A stretch of 6,764 bases of DNA, taken from the NCBI GenBank assembly GCA_021794775.1, contig JAJYQG010000147.1:1-6764 (forward strand), read 5' to 3'. Positions 1 through 6,603 of the stretch are shown here, one piece after another; within the stretch, counting starts at the first letter, position 1; the number at the start of each line of letters is the position of its first letter. The translations under genes were made by a program, and so were the position numbers. Source of the stretch: Pseudomonadota bacterium. Its GTDB lineage: Bacteria > Pseudomonadota > Gammaproteobacteria > Burkholderiales > Ferrovaceae. The notes below the pieces were generated by a model, which ran no database searches, was not told where the DNA came from, and worked only from the letters and a program-made list of their open reading frames with translations.

Positions 1-1
1 C

Positions 2-1807
2 AAGGTTGATATGGGCCCCGGCGACGCCAGCAACATCGGTTACGCGACATTTGGCGGAACGGTGGCGGTCAATTCCATGGCGCCGTCGGCCGCCCCGGAA
101 ACCAATGTGTTCGGCAGCTTTGGCAGCTGGAATACCCGTTTGCTGGGTGTGCAGTTCAACAGCGGCCCGATGCAAAATTACAACGACGGGATGCTTTACC
201 TCAGCTACAAAAACTTTTCCAGCGACGGCTATTTGACCGACAGCGCGCAGAGCCGGCAGAACCTGTTCATGAAGTTCGTCAAACCGGTGGGCAACGATAC
301 GCTGCTCTCCTTCGTGGCGATGGGCAACAAGCTGAATCAGAATGTTCCTTATGGAGCTTCGCAGCAGCAAATGGCCCAGTATGGCCAGAACTACAGCCTG
401 TCCTCCAACCCGTTGAGCCAGAACTATTCCGGCTACAACTACGACCATATCACCTCCGATTTTGAATACATTGGCCTGAAAACCCATTTCAATGACCTTG
501 AAGTGGACAATAAGCTGTACACCTACGCGTACTACCATGACCCCGGAGTCAATGGTCTGCAACCAGGATTCTTGACCAATATGTCGACGGGGAATGCGGC
601 CGGTACCCCAGGTTTGGCGGTGACGGGAACGGTGGTCGGGGCGACAGCCTACCCCAACGATGTGCCTGGCCAGATTATGTCCATGAACTACCGTTCGGTG
701 GGGGACTTGATGCGCCTCTCGGAAGAGTTGGGGCGAGGAAAACTGGATTTTGGTGCCTGGGTGGATGTCCAGAATAATAACCGTTCGCAGGTCGAAGTGG
801 ATCTGTCGCAGAACAATGCCTACAACTCGGGCAACCAGGTGTTTGCGTCTTCGGGAAACCTTGCTTACACCGACCGTCTCATGCAGGATACCCTGACCAC
901 GATCCAGCCTTACGTGCAGTACGAATGGAAGGTGCAGGACAACTGGACGGTGACTCCAGGGTTGAAATATGCTTACTTTGACCGATCGTTCAATTCTGCC
1001 GTGCAACAGGGGACGGGGCAGGCATTCAACGGCTCGCAAAGTTGGACCAAGGTGTTGCCGGCGCTCACCACCAACTACAAGATGTCGCAGAACTGGTCGT
1101 TCTACGGCGAATACGCAGAAGGGTTCATGGCGCCCAACATGAACAATTTCTTTAAGCCGAATGCCCAGACCAATACCCTGCAGCCCCAGTCGACCAAAAA
1201 CTATCAGTTGGGAACGGTGTGGGCCGGTCGTGACCTCAACTTCTCCGCCGATTTGTACCGGATTGATTTCACGGATAAGATCTCGGCCATCAGTTGCGGG
1301 GTGGGGGTGATTGGGACCTGTTTCACCAACATTGGTGGGGTGCGTTATCAGGGTGGAGAAATGCAGGGTGCGTGGCAGTTCATTCCCCATTACAGCCTCT
1401 ACGGCAACTTGGGGATCAACAACTACTCCACCAGCGACGGCAGCATCTTGCCTTACACGCCCCATACGACGGCAGCGCTGGGTACCATTTACGATGATGG
1501 GACCTGGTATGGTTCCGTGATGGCCAAGGAAGTGGGGGATCGCAGCAGTGGGACAGGCAATGGTGGGCCCAACAACAATGGCATTGCTTTTGGCTCTTAC
1601 ACCATGGTCGATCTTAACGCCAGTTACAAGTTCAGCACTGGATGGAACTGGGCCAAGATGGCACAAGTTGGCGTTCAGGTGAACAACCTGTTCAACCGCA
1701 CCGACATTTTTGCGTACACCTCGGGATTTACCGACATCAATGGCAACCCGCTGCTGTTTGGACTGCCAGCCCGTTACTATCAGATGAATTTCTCCCTGAT
1801 GTTCTGA
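2..1807 (+). CDS. TonB-dependent outer-membrane receptor, 5'-truncated by the window edge
   Basis: The reading frame is open from the first bases and ends at TGA 1805-1807, leaving 601 residues of the mature C-terminal part. The signal peptide, TonB box and most of the plug lie outside the window; the ATG at position 11 is probably internal. Counting from that Met, residues 9-22 (IGYATFGGTVAVNS) resemble the end of a TonB plug domain. The rest is rich in Tyr, Asn, Gln and Gly with alternating strand patterns typical of a 22-strand beta-barrel. NNLFNRTD at 558-565 and the terminal ...NFSLMF with a C-terminal Phe are common in this family; the final Phe serves as a Bam-complex recognition signal. 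Such receptors import siderophores, cobalamin or other large ligands using TonB energy. The substrate cannot be read from this part. A Cys pair (429 and 437) sits in a probable extracellular loop. The gene ends in its own terminator, so it is probably transcribed separately from the nuo genes. Confidence 0.93.
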   Translation, partial: KVDMGPGDASNIGYATFGGTVAVNSMAPSAAPETNVFGSFGSWNTRLLGVQFNSGPMQNYNDGMLYLSYKNFSSDGYLTDSAQSRQNLFMKFVKPVGNDTLLSFVAMGNKLNQNVPYGASQQQMAQYGQNYSLSSNPLSQNYSGYNYDHITSDFEYIGLKTHFNDLEVDNKLYTYAYYHDPGVNGLQPGFLTNMSTGNAAGTPGLAVTGTVVGATAYPNDVPGQIMSMNYRSVGDLMRLSEELGRGKLDFGAWVDVQNNNRSQVEVDLSQNNAYNSGNQVFASSGNLAYTDRLMQDTLTTIQPYVQYEWKVQDNWTVTPGLKYAYFDRSFNSAVQQGTGQAFNGSQSWTKVLPALTTNYKMSQNWSFYGEYAEGFMAPNMNNFFKPNAQTNTLQPQSTKNYQLGTVWAGRDLNFSADLYRIDFTDKISAISCGVGVIGTCFTNIGGVRYQGGEMQGAWQFIPHYSLYGNLGINNYSTSDGSILPYTPHTTAALGTIYDDGTWYGSVMAKEVGDRSSGTGNGGPNNNGIAFGSYTMVDLNASYKFSTGWNWAKMAQVGVQVNNLFNRTDIFAYTSGFTDINGNPLLFGLPARYYQMNFSLMF

Positions 1808-1832
1808 TGATGAGGCATGAAGCTTGAGGCAG

Positions 1833-1862
1833 AAGACCCGGTCCATGGCCGGGTCTTTTTTT
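1833..1862 (+). terminator. Rho-independent terminator of the TonB receptor gene
   Basis: The arms AGACCCGG (1834-1841) and CCGGGTCT (1849-1856) pair perfectly around a 7-base loop, and A1833 can add a pair with T1857. Seven T residues follow at 1856-1862. It starts about 26 bases after the receptor stop codon. There is no A-run before the stem, so it should act only on + strand transcription. It separates the receptor gene from the nuo operon. Confidence 0.93.
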
Positions 1863-1876
1863 CGGGTACGATCAAG

Positions 1877-1905
1877 TTGAGAAGCGTTCGCGATTCTGGC
1901 ATACT
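1877..1905 (+). promoter_or_regulatory. Candidate sigma-70 promoter (upstream) for the nuo operon
   Basis: TTGAGA (1877-1882, five of six consensus bases) is followed by a 17-base spacer and CATACT (1900-1905, four of six). TGG directly before the -10 gives an extended -10 motif. The predicted start of transcription is near 1912, leaving a leader of about 185 bases before nuoA. It lies just after the receptor terminator, where an operon promoter is expected. It was called by eye from motif match only. Confidence 0.45.
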
Positions 1906-1920
1906 CGCCTACGTTCACGG

Positions 1921-1954
1921 CTTGGCGTGGCCAGCCACGGCGAATTCTGCCAAG
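1921..1954. repeat. Nested inverted repeat in the nuo leader
   Basis: An inner perfect dyad CGTGGC (1926-1931) / GCCACG (1934-1939) is separated by only CA. An outer perfect dyad CTTGGC (1921-1926) / GCCAAG (1949-1954) flanks it. The inner arms are too close to form a full hairpin, so this could be a DNA operator for a dimeric regulator or part of a folded 5' leader. It lies between the two candidate promoters. No regulator is identified. Confidence 0.4.
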
Positions 1955-1975
1955 TCGATGAAATGGTGTCATAAT
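1947..1975 (+). promoter_or_regulatory. Candidate second promoter (downstream) for the nuo operon
   Basis: CTGCCA (1947-1952, four of six bases of the -35 consensus) precedes a 17-base spacer and CATAAT (1970-1975, five of six). TGT at 1967-1969 gives an extended -10. Transcription would begin near 1982, leaving a leader of about 116 bases that starts just before the 1989-2013 hairpin. It overlaps the tRNA-like stretch, so the two readings compete: the -10 bases coincide with the D-arm-like CAT. Confidence 0.35.
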
Positions 1976-2038
1976 GGTTCAACTGGAGGTCGGAGCCGGT
2001 ATGGGGCTTCGGCGGTTCGAGTCTCAGCATGGGCATCG
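1949..2038 (+). pseudogene. Possible decayed tRNA-Leu relic
   Basis: The stretch resembles a tRNA-Leu in order and length but cannot fold as a working one. GCCAAG (1949-1954) pairs imperfectly with CATGGGC (2028-2034), with one bulge and one mismatch, like the acceptor stem of a GCCCAAG-type tRNA-Leu. GATGAAATGG (1957-1966) resembles the D arm, with ATG 1958-1960 pairing CAT 1970-1972. GGTTCGAGTC (2014-2023) matches the T-loop consensus, but its stem fails beyond two pairs. An A at 2035 and TCG at 2036-2038 sit where the discriminator base and CCA belong. From the first base to the discriminator is 87 bases, the usual size for a long-variable-arm tRNA. No good anticodon stem is visible. In many Betaproteobacteria a tRNA-Leu gene lies just before nuoA, which makes a relic plausible; chance similarity remains possible. 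Confidence 0.33.
1989..2013 (+). other. 9-bp hairpin in the nuoA leader
   Basis: GTCGGAGCC (1989-1997) pairs along its full length, with two G-U wobbles, with GGCTTCGGC (2005-2013) around the 7-base loop GGTATGG. No T-run follows, so it is not a terminator. It could stabilise the 5' end of the nuo transcript, act in regulation, or be the remains of the long variable arm of a tRNA-Leu. It ends about 85 bases before the nuoA start. Confidence 0.4.
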
Positions 2039-2097
2039 AATCACGACAATAATTCGTGCAATCCCAAGAGATTGCACCACCTGGGGTAGTCAGTGTG

Positions 2098-2454
2098 ATG
2101 TCTCAACATTATTTGCCGGTACTGTTGTTTATTCTGGTTGGGATTGGTGTCGGCGTTGTGCCCGCTGTTCTCGGCTGGATTCTGGCCCCTCATCGCCCCG
2201 ATGAGGCGAAAAACTCCCCCTACGAATGTGGTTTTGAAGCATTCGAAGATGCGCGGATGCGTTTCGATGTGCGATATTACCTGGTCGCCATCCTGTTCAT
2301 TCTTTTCGATTTGGAAATCGCCTTTCTCTTTCCCTGGGCGGTGGTGCTCAAGGATATCGGTGGGTTCGGTTTTGCAGCCATGCTGGTGTTCCTCGGGATT
2401 TTGGTCGTCGGTTTTGCCTACGAGTGGCTCAAGGGCGCACTCGAATGGGAATGA
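2098..2454 (+). CDS. nuoA: NADH-quinone oxidoreductase subunit A
   Basis: NuoA (ND3 homologue) is a small membrane subunit of complex I. Its loop lies at the junction of the peripheral and membrane arms, near the quinone channel. The 118-residue product has the expected length and three membrane helices at about residues 6-28, 60-82 and 87-110. The loop between helices 1 and 2 holds the family motif YECGFE with Cys44, the counterpart of the ND3 loop cysteine exposed in the deactive state of mitochondrial complex [12 protein letters not shown] (71-81) is the conserved acidic segment of helix 2. I chose ATG 2098 because it gives the family-like start [11 protein letters not shown]. An in-frame GTG at 2056 would add 14 residues not typical of the family. 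The ribosome site is weak (GGGG at 2083-2086, 11 bases upstream). It is the first gene of the operon, 38 bases before nuoB. Confidence 0.96.
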   Translation: MSQHYLPVLLFILVGIGVGVVPAVLGWILAPHRPDEAKNSPYECGFEAFEDARMRFDVRYYLVAILFILFDLEIAFLFPWAVVLKDIGGFGFAAMLVFLGILVVGFAYEWLKGALEWE

Positions 2455-2482
2455 CGCAATACAGGTAGCGCGGGTCCGACAC

Positions 2483-2487
2483 GGAGG
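2483..2487 (+). promoter_or_regulatory. Strong ribosome binding site of nuoB
   Basis: GGAGG lies five bases before ATG 2493 and is the clearest Shine-Dalgarno sequence in the window. It sits in the 38-base nuoA-nuoB gap, the only sizeable gap in the operon, and supports the chosen nuoB start. nuoC has only a weak GGGTGG, which fits reinitiation from nuoB. Confidence 0.75.
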
Positions 2488-2492
2488 AAAAC

Positions 2493-2975
2493 ATGGCACT
2501 GGAAGGTGTTCTCAAGGAAGGTTTTGTCACGGCAAGTTTGGATACGGTCATCAACTGGACCCGTACGGGATCGCTGTGGCCCATGACATTCGGATTGGCC
2601 TGTTGTGCCGTGGAGATGATGCATGCCGGAGCGTCGCGGTACGATCTGGACCGCTTTGGTATCGTGTTTCGTCCCAGTCCGCGTCAGTCGGATTTGATGA
2701 TCGTGGCCGGCACGCTGTGCAACAAGATGGCGCCTGCTTTGCGTAAAGTCTACGACCAGATGGCGGAGCCGCGCTGGGTGATTTCCATGGGTTCCTGTGC
2801 CAATGGTGGGGGTTATTACCACTATTCTTATTCGGTGGTGCGGGGCTGCGATCGCATCGTGCCCGTGGATATTTATGTTCCCGGTTGTCCGCCCACCGCT
2901 GAGGCTTTGCTGTTTGGTCTTATCCAATTGCAGCAGAAGATTCGTCGCACCCAAACCATTGCACGGGTGGCCTGA
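2493..2975 (+). CDS. nuoB: NADH-quinone oxidoreductase subunit B (cluster N2 subunit)
   Basis: NuoB (PSST homologue) carries the [4Fe-4S] cluster N2, the last electron carrier before quinone, in the connecting module of complex I at the inner membrane. The 160-residue protein is full length and highly conserved. The four N2 ligands are visible: the tandem Cys37-Cys38 in [13 protein letters not shown], Cys102 in [13 protein letters not shown], and Cys132 in [11 protein letters not shown]. The quinone-site region around [16 protein letters not shown] (59-74) is also intact. The start at ATG 2493 follows a strong GGAGG and gives the usual N-terminus with [10 protein letters not shown]. The stop codon overlaps the start of nuoC by one base (TGATG), suggesting coupled translation. 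The sequence reads like betaproteobacterial NuoB. Confidence 0.98.
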   Translation: MALEGVLKEGFVTASLDTVINWTRTGSLWPMTFGLACCAVEMMHAGASRYDLDRFGIVFRPSPRQSDLMIVAGTLCNKMAPALRKVYDQMAEPRWVISMGSCANGGGYYHYSYSVVRGCDRIVPVDIYVPGCPPTAEALLFGLIQLQQKIRRTQTIARVA

Positions 2976-3565
2976 TGAGCAAAGAGCGTCTCGAAGCGTT
3001 GCAGGCGGAACTGCAGGCCAGATTGGGGGAGTCGATGACGGAATCGACCATTCGCCTCGATGAGTTGACGGTGCGCGTAGCCCATGCCCATTGGGCTGAG
3101 GTGGCCCGTCGTTTGCGCGACGAACTGGGTTTTGAGCAGTTGATCGACCTATGTGGCATGGATTATGCGACCTATCCCGATTGGCGGCTGGAACGTTTTG
3201 GCATCGTGGTTCACCTTCTTTCGGTGCAACATAACCAGCGCTTGCGGGTCAAGGTGGCCGCGCCCGAAGGGTCGGTTCCCTTGCTGAGTTCCGTGTCGGA
3301 AGTATGGGCTGTGGCCAACTGGTTTGAGCGGGAGGCTTTTGACCTGTTCGGTATCGTGTTTGCCGGGCATCCCGATTTGCGCCGCTTGCTGACCGATTAC
3401 GGATTTGTCGGTCATCCTTTCCGTAAAGATTTTCCGGTATCGGGGTTTGTCGAGATGCGTTACGATGCCGAACAGAAACGTGTTGTGTATCAACCTGTTA
3501 GCATCGCGCCACGGGAAGTCATTCCCCGTAAAGCCCGTCCCGAACATTATGGAGATACGGCATAA
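2975..3565 (+). CDS. nuoC: NADH-quinone oxidoreductase subunit C (30-kDa subunit)
   Basis: NuoC is the 30-kDa (Nqo5-type) subunit. It has no redox cofactor and helps assemble and hold the connecting module with NuoB and NuoD. The 196-residue product is a stand-alone NuoC, not the NuoCD fusion of E. coli. The family signature is clear at residues 118-142: [20 protein letters not shown] followed by LLTDY. The conserved [12 protein letters not shown] follows at 146-157, and the C-terminal tail ends in RPEHYGDTA. The N-terminal 30 residues are variable, as usual in the family. The start overlaps the nuoB stop by one base, and the gene's own stop overlaps nuoD by one base (TAATG). This packing implies translational coupling of B, C and D, which is fitting for subunits needed in equal amounts. 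Confidence 0.97.
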   Translation: MSKERLEALQAELQARLGESMTESTIRLDELTVRVAHAHWAEVARRLRDELGFEQLIDLCGMDYATYPDWRLERFGIVVHLLSVQHNQRLRVKVAAPEGSVPLLSSVSEVWAVANWFEREAFDLFGIVFAGHPDLRRLLTDYGFVGHPFRKDFPVSGFVEMRYDAEQKRVVYQPVSIAPREVIPRKARPEHYGDTA

Positions 3566-4830
3566 TGGCCGAGATTCGCAACTATACGATGAATTTTGGT
3601 CCGCAACATCCGTCGGCTCACGGGGTTTTGCGTTTGGTGCTGGAATTGGATGGGGAAGTGATCGAGCGAGCCGATCCCCATATCGGTCTTTTGCACCGTG
3701 GCACCGAAAAACTGGCTGAAACGCGCACGTTCTTGCAAAGCGTCCCCTACATGGACCGTCTCGACTATGTGTCGATGATGTGCAACGAACACGCGTACGT
3801 CATGGCCATCGAAAAGCTGTTGCAAGTCGACGTTCCCCTGCGCGCTCAGTACATTCGTGTGATGTTTGATGAAATCACGCGTATTCTCAATCACTTGTTG
3901 TGGCTCGGCGCGCATGCCCTGGACATCGGGGCGATGACCGTTTTCCTCTATGCCTTCCGTGAACGCGAAGATTTGGTGGATTGCTACGAAGCCGTTTCAG
4001 GTGCACGTTTGCACGCGGCCTATTACCGTCCTGGCGGGGTTTACCGCGATTTGCCGGAACGCATGCCCCTGCACCTGGCCAACAAGGAAGTGCGCGGAGG
4101 CCGTTCCGAAGCCAAGGCGCAGCGCCTGAACAGCAACCGCCAAGGCTCCTTGCTCGACTTCATCGAGGATTTCGTGGAACGTTTCCCGACTTACCTAGAG
4201 GATTACCATAATCTTTTGACGGATAACCGCATCTGGAAGCAGAGAACCGTCGGCATCGGCGTTGTGTCCCCTGAGCGCGCCCTGTCGCTGGGCTTCACCG
4301 GTCCCATGTTGCGCGGTTCCGGGATAGCGTGGGATCTGCGCAAGAAGCAGCCGTATGAAGCTTACGCCGCTGTTGACTTTGATATTCCCGTTGGAGTCAA
4401 TGGAGACTGTTACGACCGTTATCTGGTGCGCATGGAAGAGATGCGTCAGTCCAACCGCATCGTGCGCCAATGCATCGATTGGTTACGCAAGAATCCCGGG
4501 CCTGTCATCACCGATAACCATAAAGTCGCGCCGCCTTCCCGTGCTTCCATGAAGGAAAACATGGAAGAACTGATTCATCACTTCAAGCTGTTTACCGAAG
4601 GAATGCATGTGCCCGAGGGCGAGGCTTTGGCGAGCGTGGAAGCTCCCAAGGGGGAGTTTTCGATTTATCTGGTGTCGGATGGGGCTAACAAGCCTTACCG
4701 TGTCAAAATTCGTGCCCCAGGGTTTGCCCATATGGCAGGGCTGGATGAGATGTCGCGCGGACATATGATTGCCGATGTGGTGGCCATCATTGGGACCCAG
4801 GATATCGTTTTTGGAGAAGTGGACCGCTGA
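3565..4830 (+). CDS. nuoD: NADH-quinone oxidoreductase subunit D (49-kDa, quinone-binding subunit)
   Basis: NuoD, related to the large subunit of [NiFe] hydrogenases, forms the quinone site with NuoB. The 421-residue protein is complete. His19 in GPQHPSAHG and Tyr68 in DRLDYVSMM are 49 residues apart. That is the spacing of the quinone-headgroup His/Tyr pair in well-studied complexes (His59/Tyr108 in the bovine enzyme), so the site looks functional. Other conserved blocks are [13 protein letters not shown] (191-203), [20 protein letters not shown] (217-236), [11 protein letters not shown] (244-254), [18 protein letters not shown] (272-289) and [12 protein letters not shown] at the end. The segment between about 168 and 190 is more divergent and looks slightly longer than in relatives I remember. 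GGAG at 3551-3554 is a fair ribosome site. The start overlaps the nuoC stop, and two bases separate the gene from nuoE. Confidence 0.98.
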   Translation: MAEIRNYTMNFGPQHPSAHGVLRLVLELDGEVIERADPHIGLLHRGTEKLAETRTFLQSVPYMDRLDYVSMMCNEHAYVMAIEKLLQVDVPLRAQYIRVMFDEITRILNHLLWLGAHALDIGAMTVFLYAFREREDLVDCYEAVSGARLHAAYYRPGGVYRDLPERMPLHLANKEVRGGRSEAKAQRLNSNRQGSLLDFIEDFVERFPTYLEDYHNLLTDNRIWKQRTVGIGVVSPERALSLGFTGPMLRGSGIAWDLRKKQPYEAYAAVDFDIPVGVNGDCYDRYLVRMEEMRQSNRIVRQCIDWLRKNPGPVITDNHKVAPPSRASMKENMEELIHHFKLFTEGMHVPEGEALASVEAPKGEFSIYLVSDGANKPYRVKIRAPGFAHMAGLDEMSRGHMIADVVAIIGTQDIVFGEVDR

Positions 4831-4832
4831 TC

Positions 4833-5309
4833 ATGCTGAGTACGGAATCCCAACAACAGATCGATCGGGAAGTGGCGAAATATCCCGCTGACCAGAAACA
4901 GTCGGCGGTGATGTCGGCACTGCGCATTGCCCAGGTGCAACATGGCTGGCTATCGACGGAAGTCATGGACAGCGTCGCCGCTTATCTCGGCATGCCGCCC
5001 GTGGCCGTGTATGAGGTGGCGACTTTCTACGAGATGTACAACCTCAAGCCGATGGGGCGTCATAAGCTTACCGTTTGCACCAATCTTCCCTGTGCCCTGT
5101 CAGGCGCCCATGAATTCTGTGAACGGCTCAAGGAAAAGCTGGGCATCGGGTTTGGCGAGGTCACGGCAGATGGCGAAATTGGGCTCAAGGAAGGCCAATG
5201 TTTTGGGGCTTGTGGCGATGCGCCGGTACTGCTCGTGGACAATCACACGATGCACTCCTTCATGGATGAGGAGAAACTGGACGCTTTGCTCAAGGAGTTG
5301 AAGTCATGA
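4833..5309 (+). CDS. nuoE: NADH-quinone oxidoreductase subunit E (24-kDa, [2Fe-2S] N1a)
   Basis: NuoE is the thioredoxin-fold [2Fe-2S] subunit of the NADH dehydrogenase module. It carries cluster N1a next to the FMN of NuoF. All four ligands are present: Cys82 and Cys87 (CTNLPC, C-x4-C), then Cys123 and Cys127 (CFGAC, C-x3-C). The helical N-terminal half holds the family segment [12 protein letters not shown] (59-70), with MPPVAVYE before it. The length of 158 residues is normal for a bacterial NuoE without extensions. The start is two bases after the nuoD stop, in the junction TGATCATG. The best upstream purine-rich element (GGAG 4813-4816) is rather distant, so coupled reinitiation is likely. 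The end overlaps nuoF by four bases (ATGA). Confidence 0.97.
   Translation: MLSTESQQQIDREVAKYPADQKQSAVMSALRIAQVQHGWLSTEVMDSVAAYLGMPPVAVYEVATFYEMYNLKPMGRHKLTVCTNLPCALSGAHEFCERLKEKLGIGFGEVTADGEIGLKEGQCFGACGDAPVLLVDNHTMHSFMDEEKLDALLKELKS
5292..5297 (+). promoter_or_regulatory. Ribosome binding site of nuoF inside nuoE
   Basis: AAGGAG lies eight bases before ATG 5306, within the last codons of nuoE. It supports the four-base ATGA overlap start of nuoF over later in-frame Met codons and gives a clear site for coupled translation of the NuoE/NuoF pair. Confidence 0.65.
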
Positions 5310-6601
5310 CGACCGTCATTCTGGAAGGGTTGGACGGCGATCGCACTTGGTCGCTGGAACACTATGTGCAGCGTGGCGGCTATGAAGCGTTGCGAAAAAT
5401 CTTGACGCAGCCCATGAGTTCGGAACAGGTCATCGAAGAAGTCAAGAAATCCGCCTTGCGCGGTCGTGGTGGGGCAGGGTTTCCGACTGGGCTGAAGTGG
5501 ACCTTCATGCCCAAGAATTACGTGGGCGATAAATACGTCGTCTGCAATTCGGACGAAGGCGAGCCGGGCACTTTCAAGGACCGCGACATTCTGCGTTATA
5601 ACCCCCATGCCCTGATCGAAGGCATGATCATCGCCGGCTATGCCATGGGAGCTACCCGGGGATACAACTACATCCATGGGGAAATTTGGGAAGTTTATCT
5701 GCGCTGCGAAGAGGCCATCGAACAGGCCCGTGCGGCGGGGTTCCTGGGCAACCATATTCTCGGCAGTTCGTTTTCTTTTGATCTGTTCAACCATCATGGC
5801 TACGGGGCTTACATCTGTGGTGAGGAAACAGCCTTGCTTGAGTCCATCGAAGGGAAAAAAGGACAGCCGCGCTACAAGCCTCCTTTCCCTGCTACCTATG
5901 GGCTTTATGGCAAACCGACGACGATCAACAACACGGAGACCTTTGCCAGTGTTCCGTGGATTGTGCGTCACGGCGGCGAGGCTTTCCTGAACCTGGGCAA
6001 GCCCAACAACGGTGGAACAAAGATCTTTTCCGTATCGGGCCATGTCAACCGTCCCGGCAATTACGAAGTGCCCATGGGGACTCCTTTTGCCACATTGCTG
6101 GAAATGGCCGGCGGGATGCGTGGCGGCCGCAAGATCAAAGCCGTTATCCCCGGCGGGTCTTCCATGCCCGTGTTGCCCGGTGACGTGATGATGCAGTTGG
6201 ATATGGACTACGATTCCATATCCAAGGCTGGCTCCATGCTGGGCTCCGGCGCCGTGATCGTGATGGATGAAACCACCTGTATGGTGCGTGCCCTGGAACG
6301 CCTGTCCTATTTTTATCATGAAGAGTCCTGCGGCCAATGCACCCCCTGTCGTGAAGGGACGGGTTGGCTCTATCGCATCCTGCACCGTATCGAACATGGG
6401 AAAGGGCGCCAGGAAGATCTCGACCTTTTGCTGTCACTGTCCAACAACATCCAGGGACGCACCATCTGTGCGCTGGGGGATGCGGCAGCGATGCCCGTGC
6501 GGAGTTTTGTGACCCACTTCCGCGAAGAATTCGAATACCACATCCAACACCGTCGTTGCTTGGTGGATGTTGGGGCGAGAACCGAAGAAAAGGCGGCCTG
6601 A
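5306..6601 (+). CDS. nuoF: NADH-quinone oxidoreductase subunit F (51-kDa, NADH/FMN subunit)
   Basis: NuoF binds NADH and FMN and passes electrons through [4Fe-4S] cluster N3; it is the entry point of complex I. The 431-residue protein is complete and close to typical length. The glycine-rich nucleotide loop is [15 protein letters not shown] (51-65). The FMN/NADH region [16 protein letters not shown] (80-95) and [20 protein letters not shown] (167-186) follow. The SLBB-type segment lies around 237-330. The N3 ligands are Cys342, Cys345 and Cys348 in [14 protein letters not shown], and Cys388 in [13 protein letters not shown]. The [22 protein letters not shown] and [10 protein letters not shown] family motifs are all intact. 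The start overlaps nuoE by four bases and has a good AAGGAG. A separate nuoG follows two bases after the stop. The same modules occur in NAD-linked hydrogenases and formate dehydrogenases, but the nuoA-E context settles the assignment. Confidence 0.98.
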   Translation: MTTVILEGLDGDRTWSLEHYVQRGGYEALRKILTQPMSSEQVIEEVKKSALRGRGGAGFPTGLKWTFMPKNYVGDKYVVCNSDEGEPGTFKDRDILRYNPHALIEGMIIAGYAMGATRGYNYIHGEIWEVYLRCEEAIEQARAAGFLGNHILGSSFSFDLFNHHGYGAYICGEETALLESIEGKKGQPRYKPPFPATYGLYGKPTTINNTETFASVPWIVRHGGEAFLNLGKPNNGGTKIFSVSGHVNRPGNYEVPMGTPFATLLEMAGGMRGGRKIKAVIPGGSSMPVLPGDVMMQLDMDYDSISKAGSMLGSGAVIVMDETTCMVRALERLSYFYHEESCGQCTPCREGTGWLYRILHRIEHGKGRQEDLDLLLSLSNNIQGRTICALGDAAAMPVRSFVTHFREEFEYHIQHRRCLVDVGARTEEKAA

Positions 6602-6603
6602 TC

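Noticed and set aside
1949..2038. A functional tRNA gene
   Set aside because: The T stem pairs at only two positions, the acceptor stem has a bulge and a mismatch, there is no clear anticodon stem, and the 3' end reads TCG where CCA is expected. Only a relic is supportable.
1817..2089. A 90-codon open frame in the leader between the TonB receptor and nuoA
   Set aside because: It reads straight through the rho-independent terminator, has no good ribosome site, and its translation shows no domain or membrane pattern.
2056..2097. GTG at 2056 as the start of nuoA
   Set aside because: It would add 14 residues not seen in typical NuoA; ATG 2098 gives the usual length of 118 and the family-like N-terminus.
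2041..2499. Minus-strand open frame of 152 codons opposite nuoA
   Set aside because: It mirrors nuoA, and its His-, Cys- and Gln-rich translation matches no family I recognise.
5243..6397. A 384-codon open frame on the minus strand opposite nuoF
   Set aside because: It lies wholly antisense to the highly conserved nuoF, its translation has no recognisable domain, and it is rich in His, Gln and Arg as expected from a shadow frame of a GC-biased gene.
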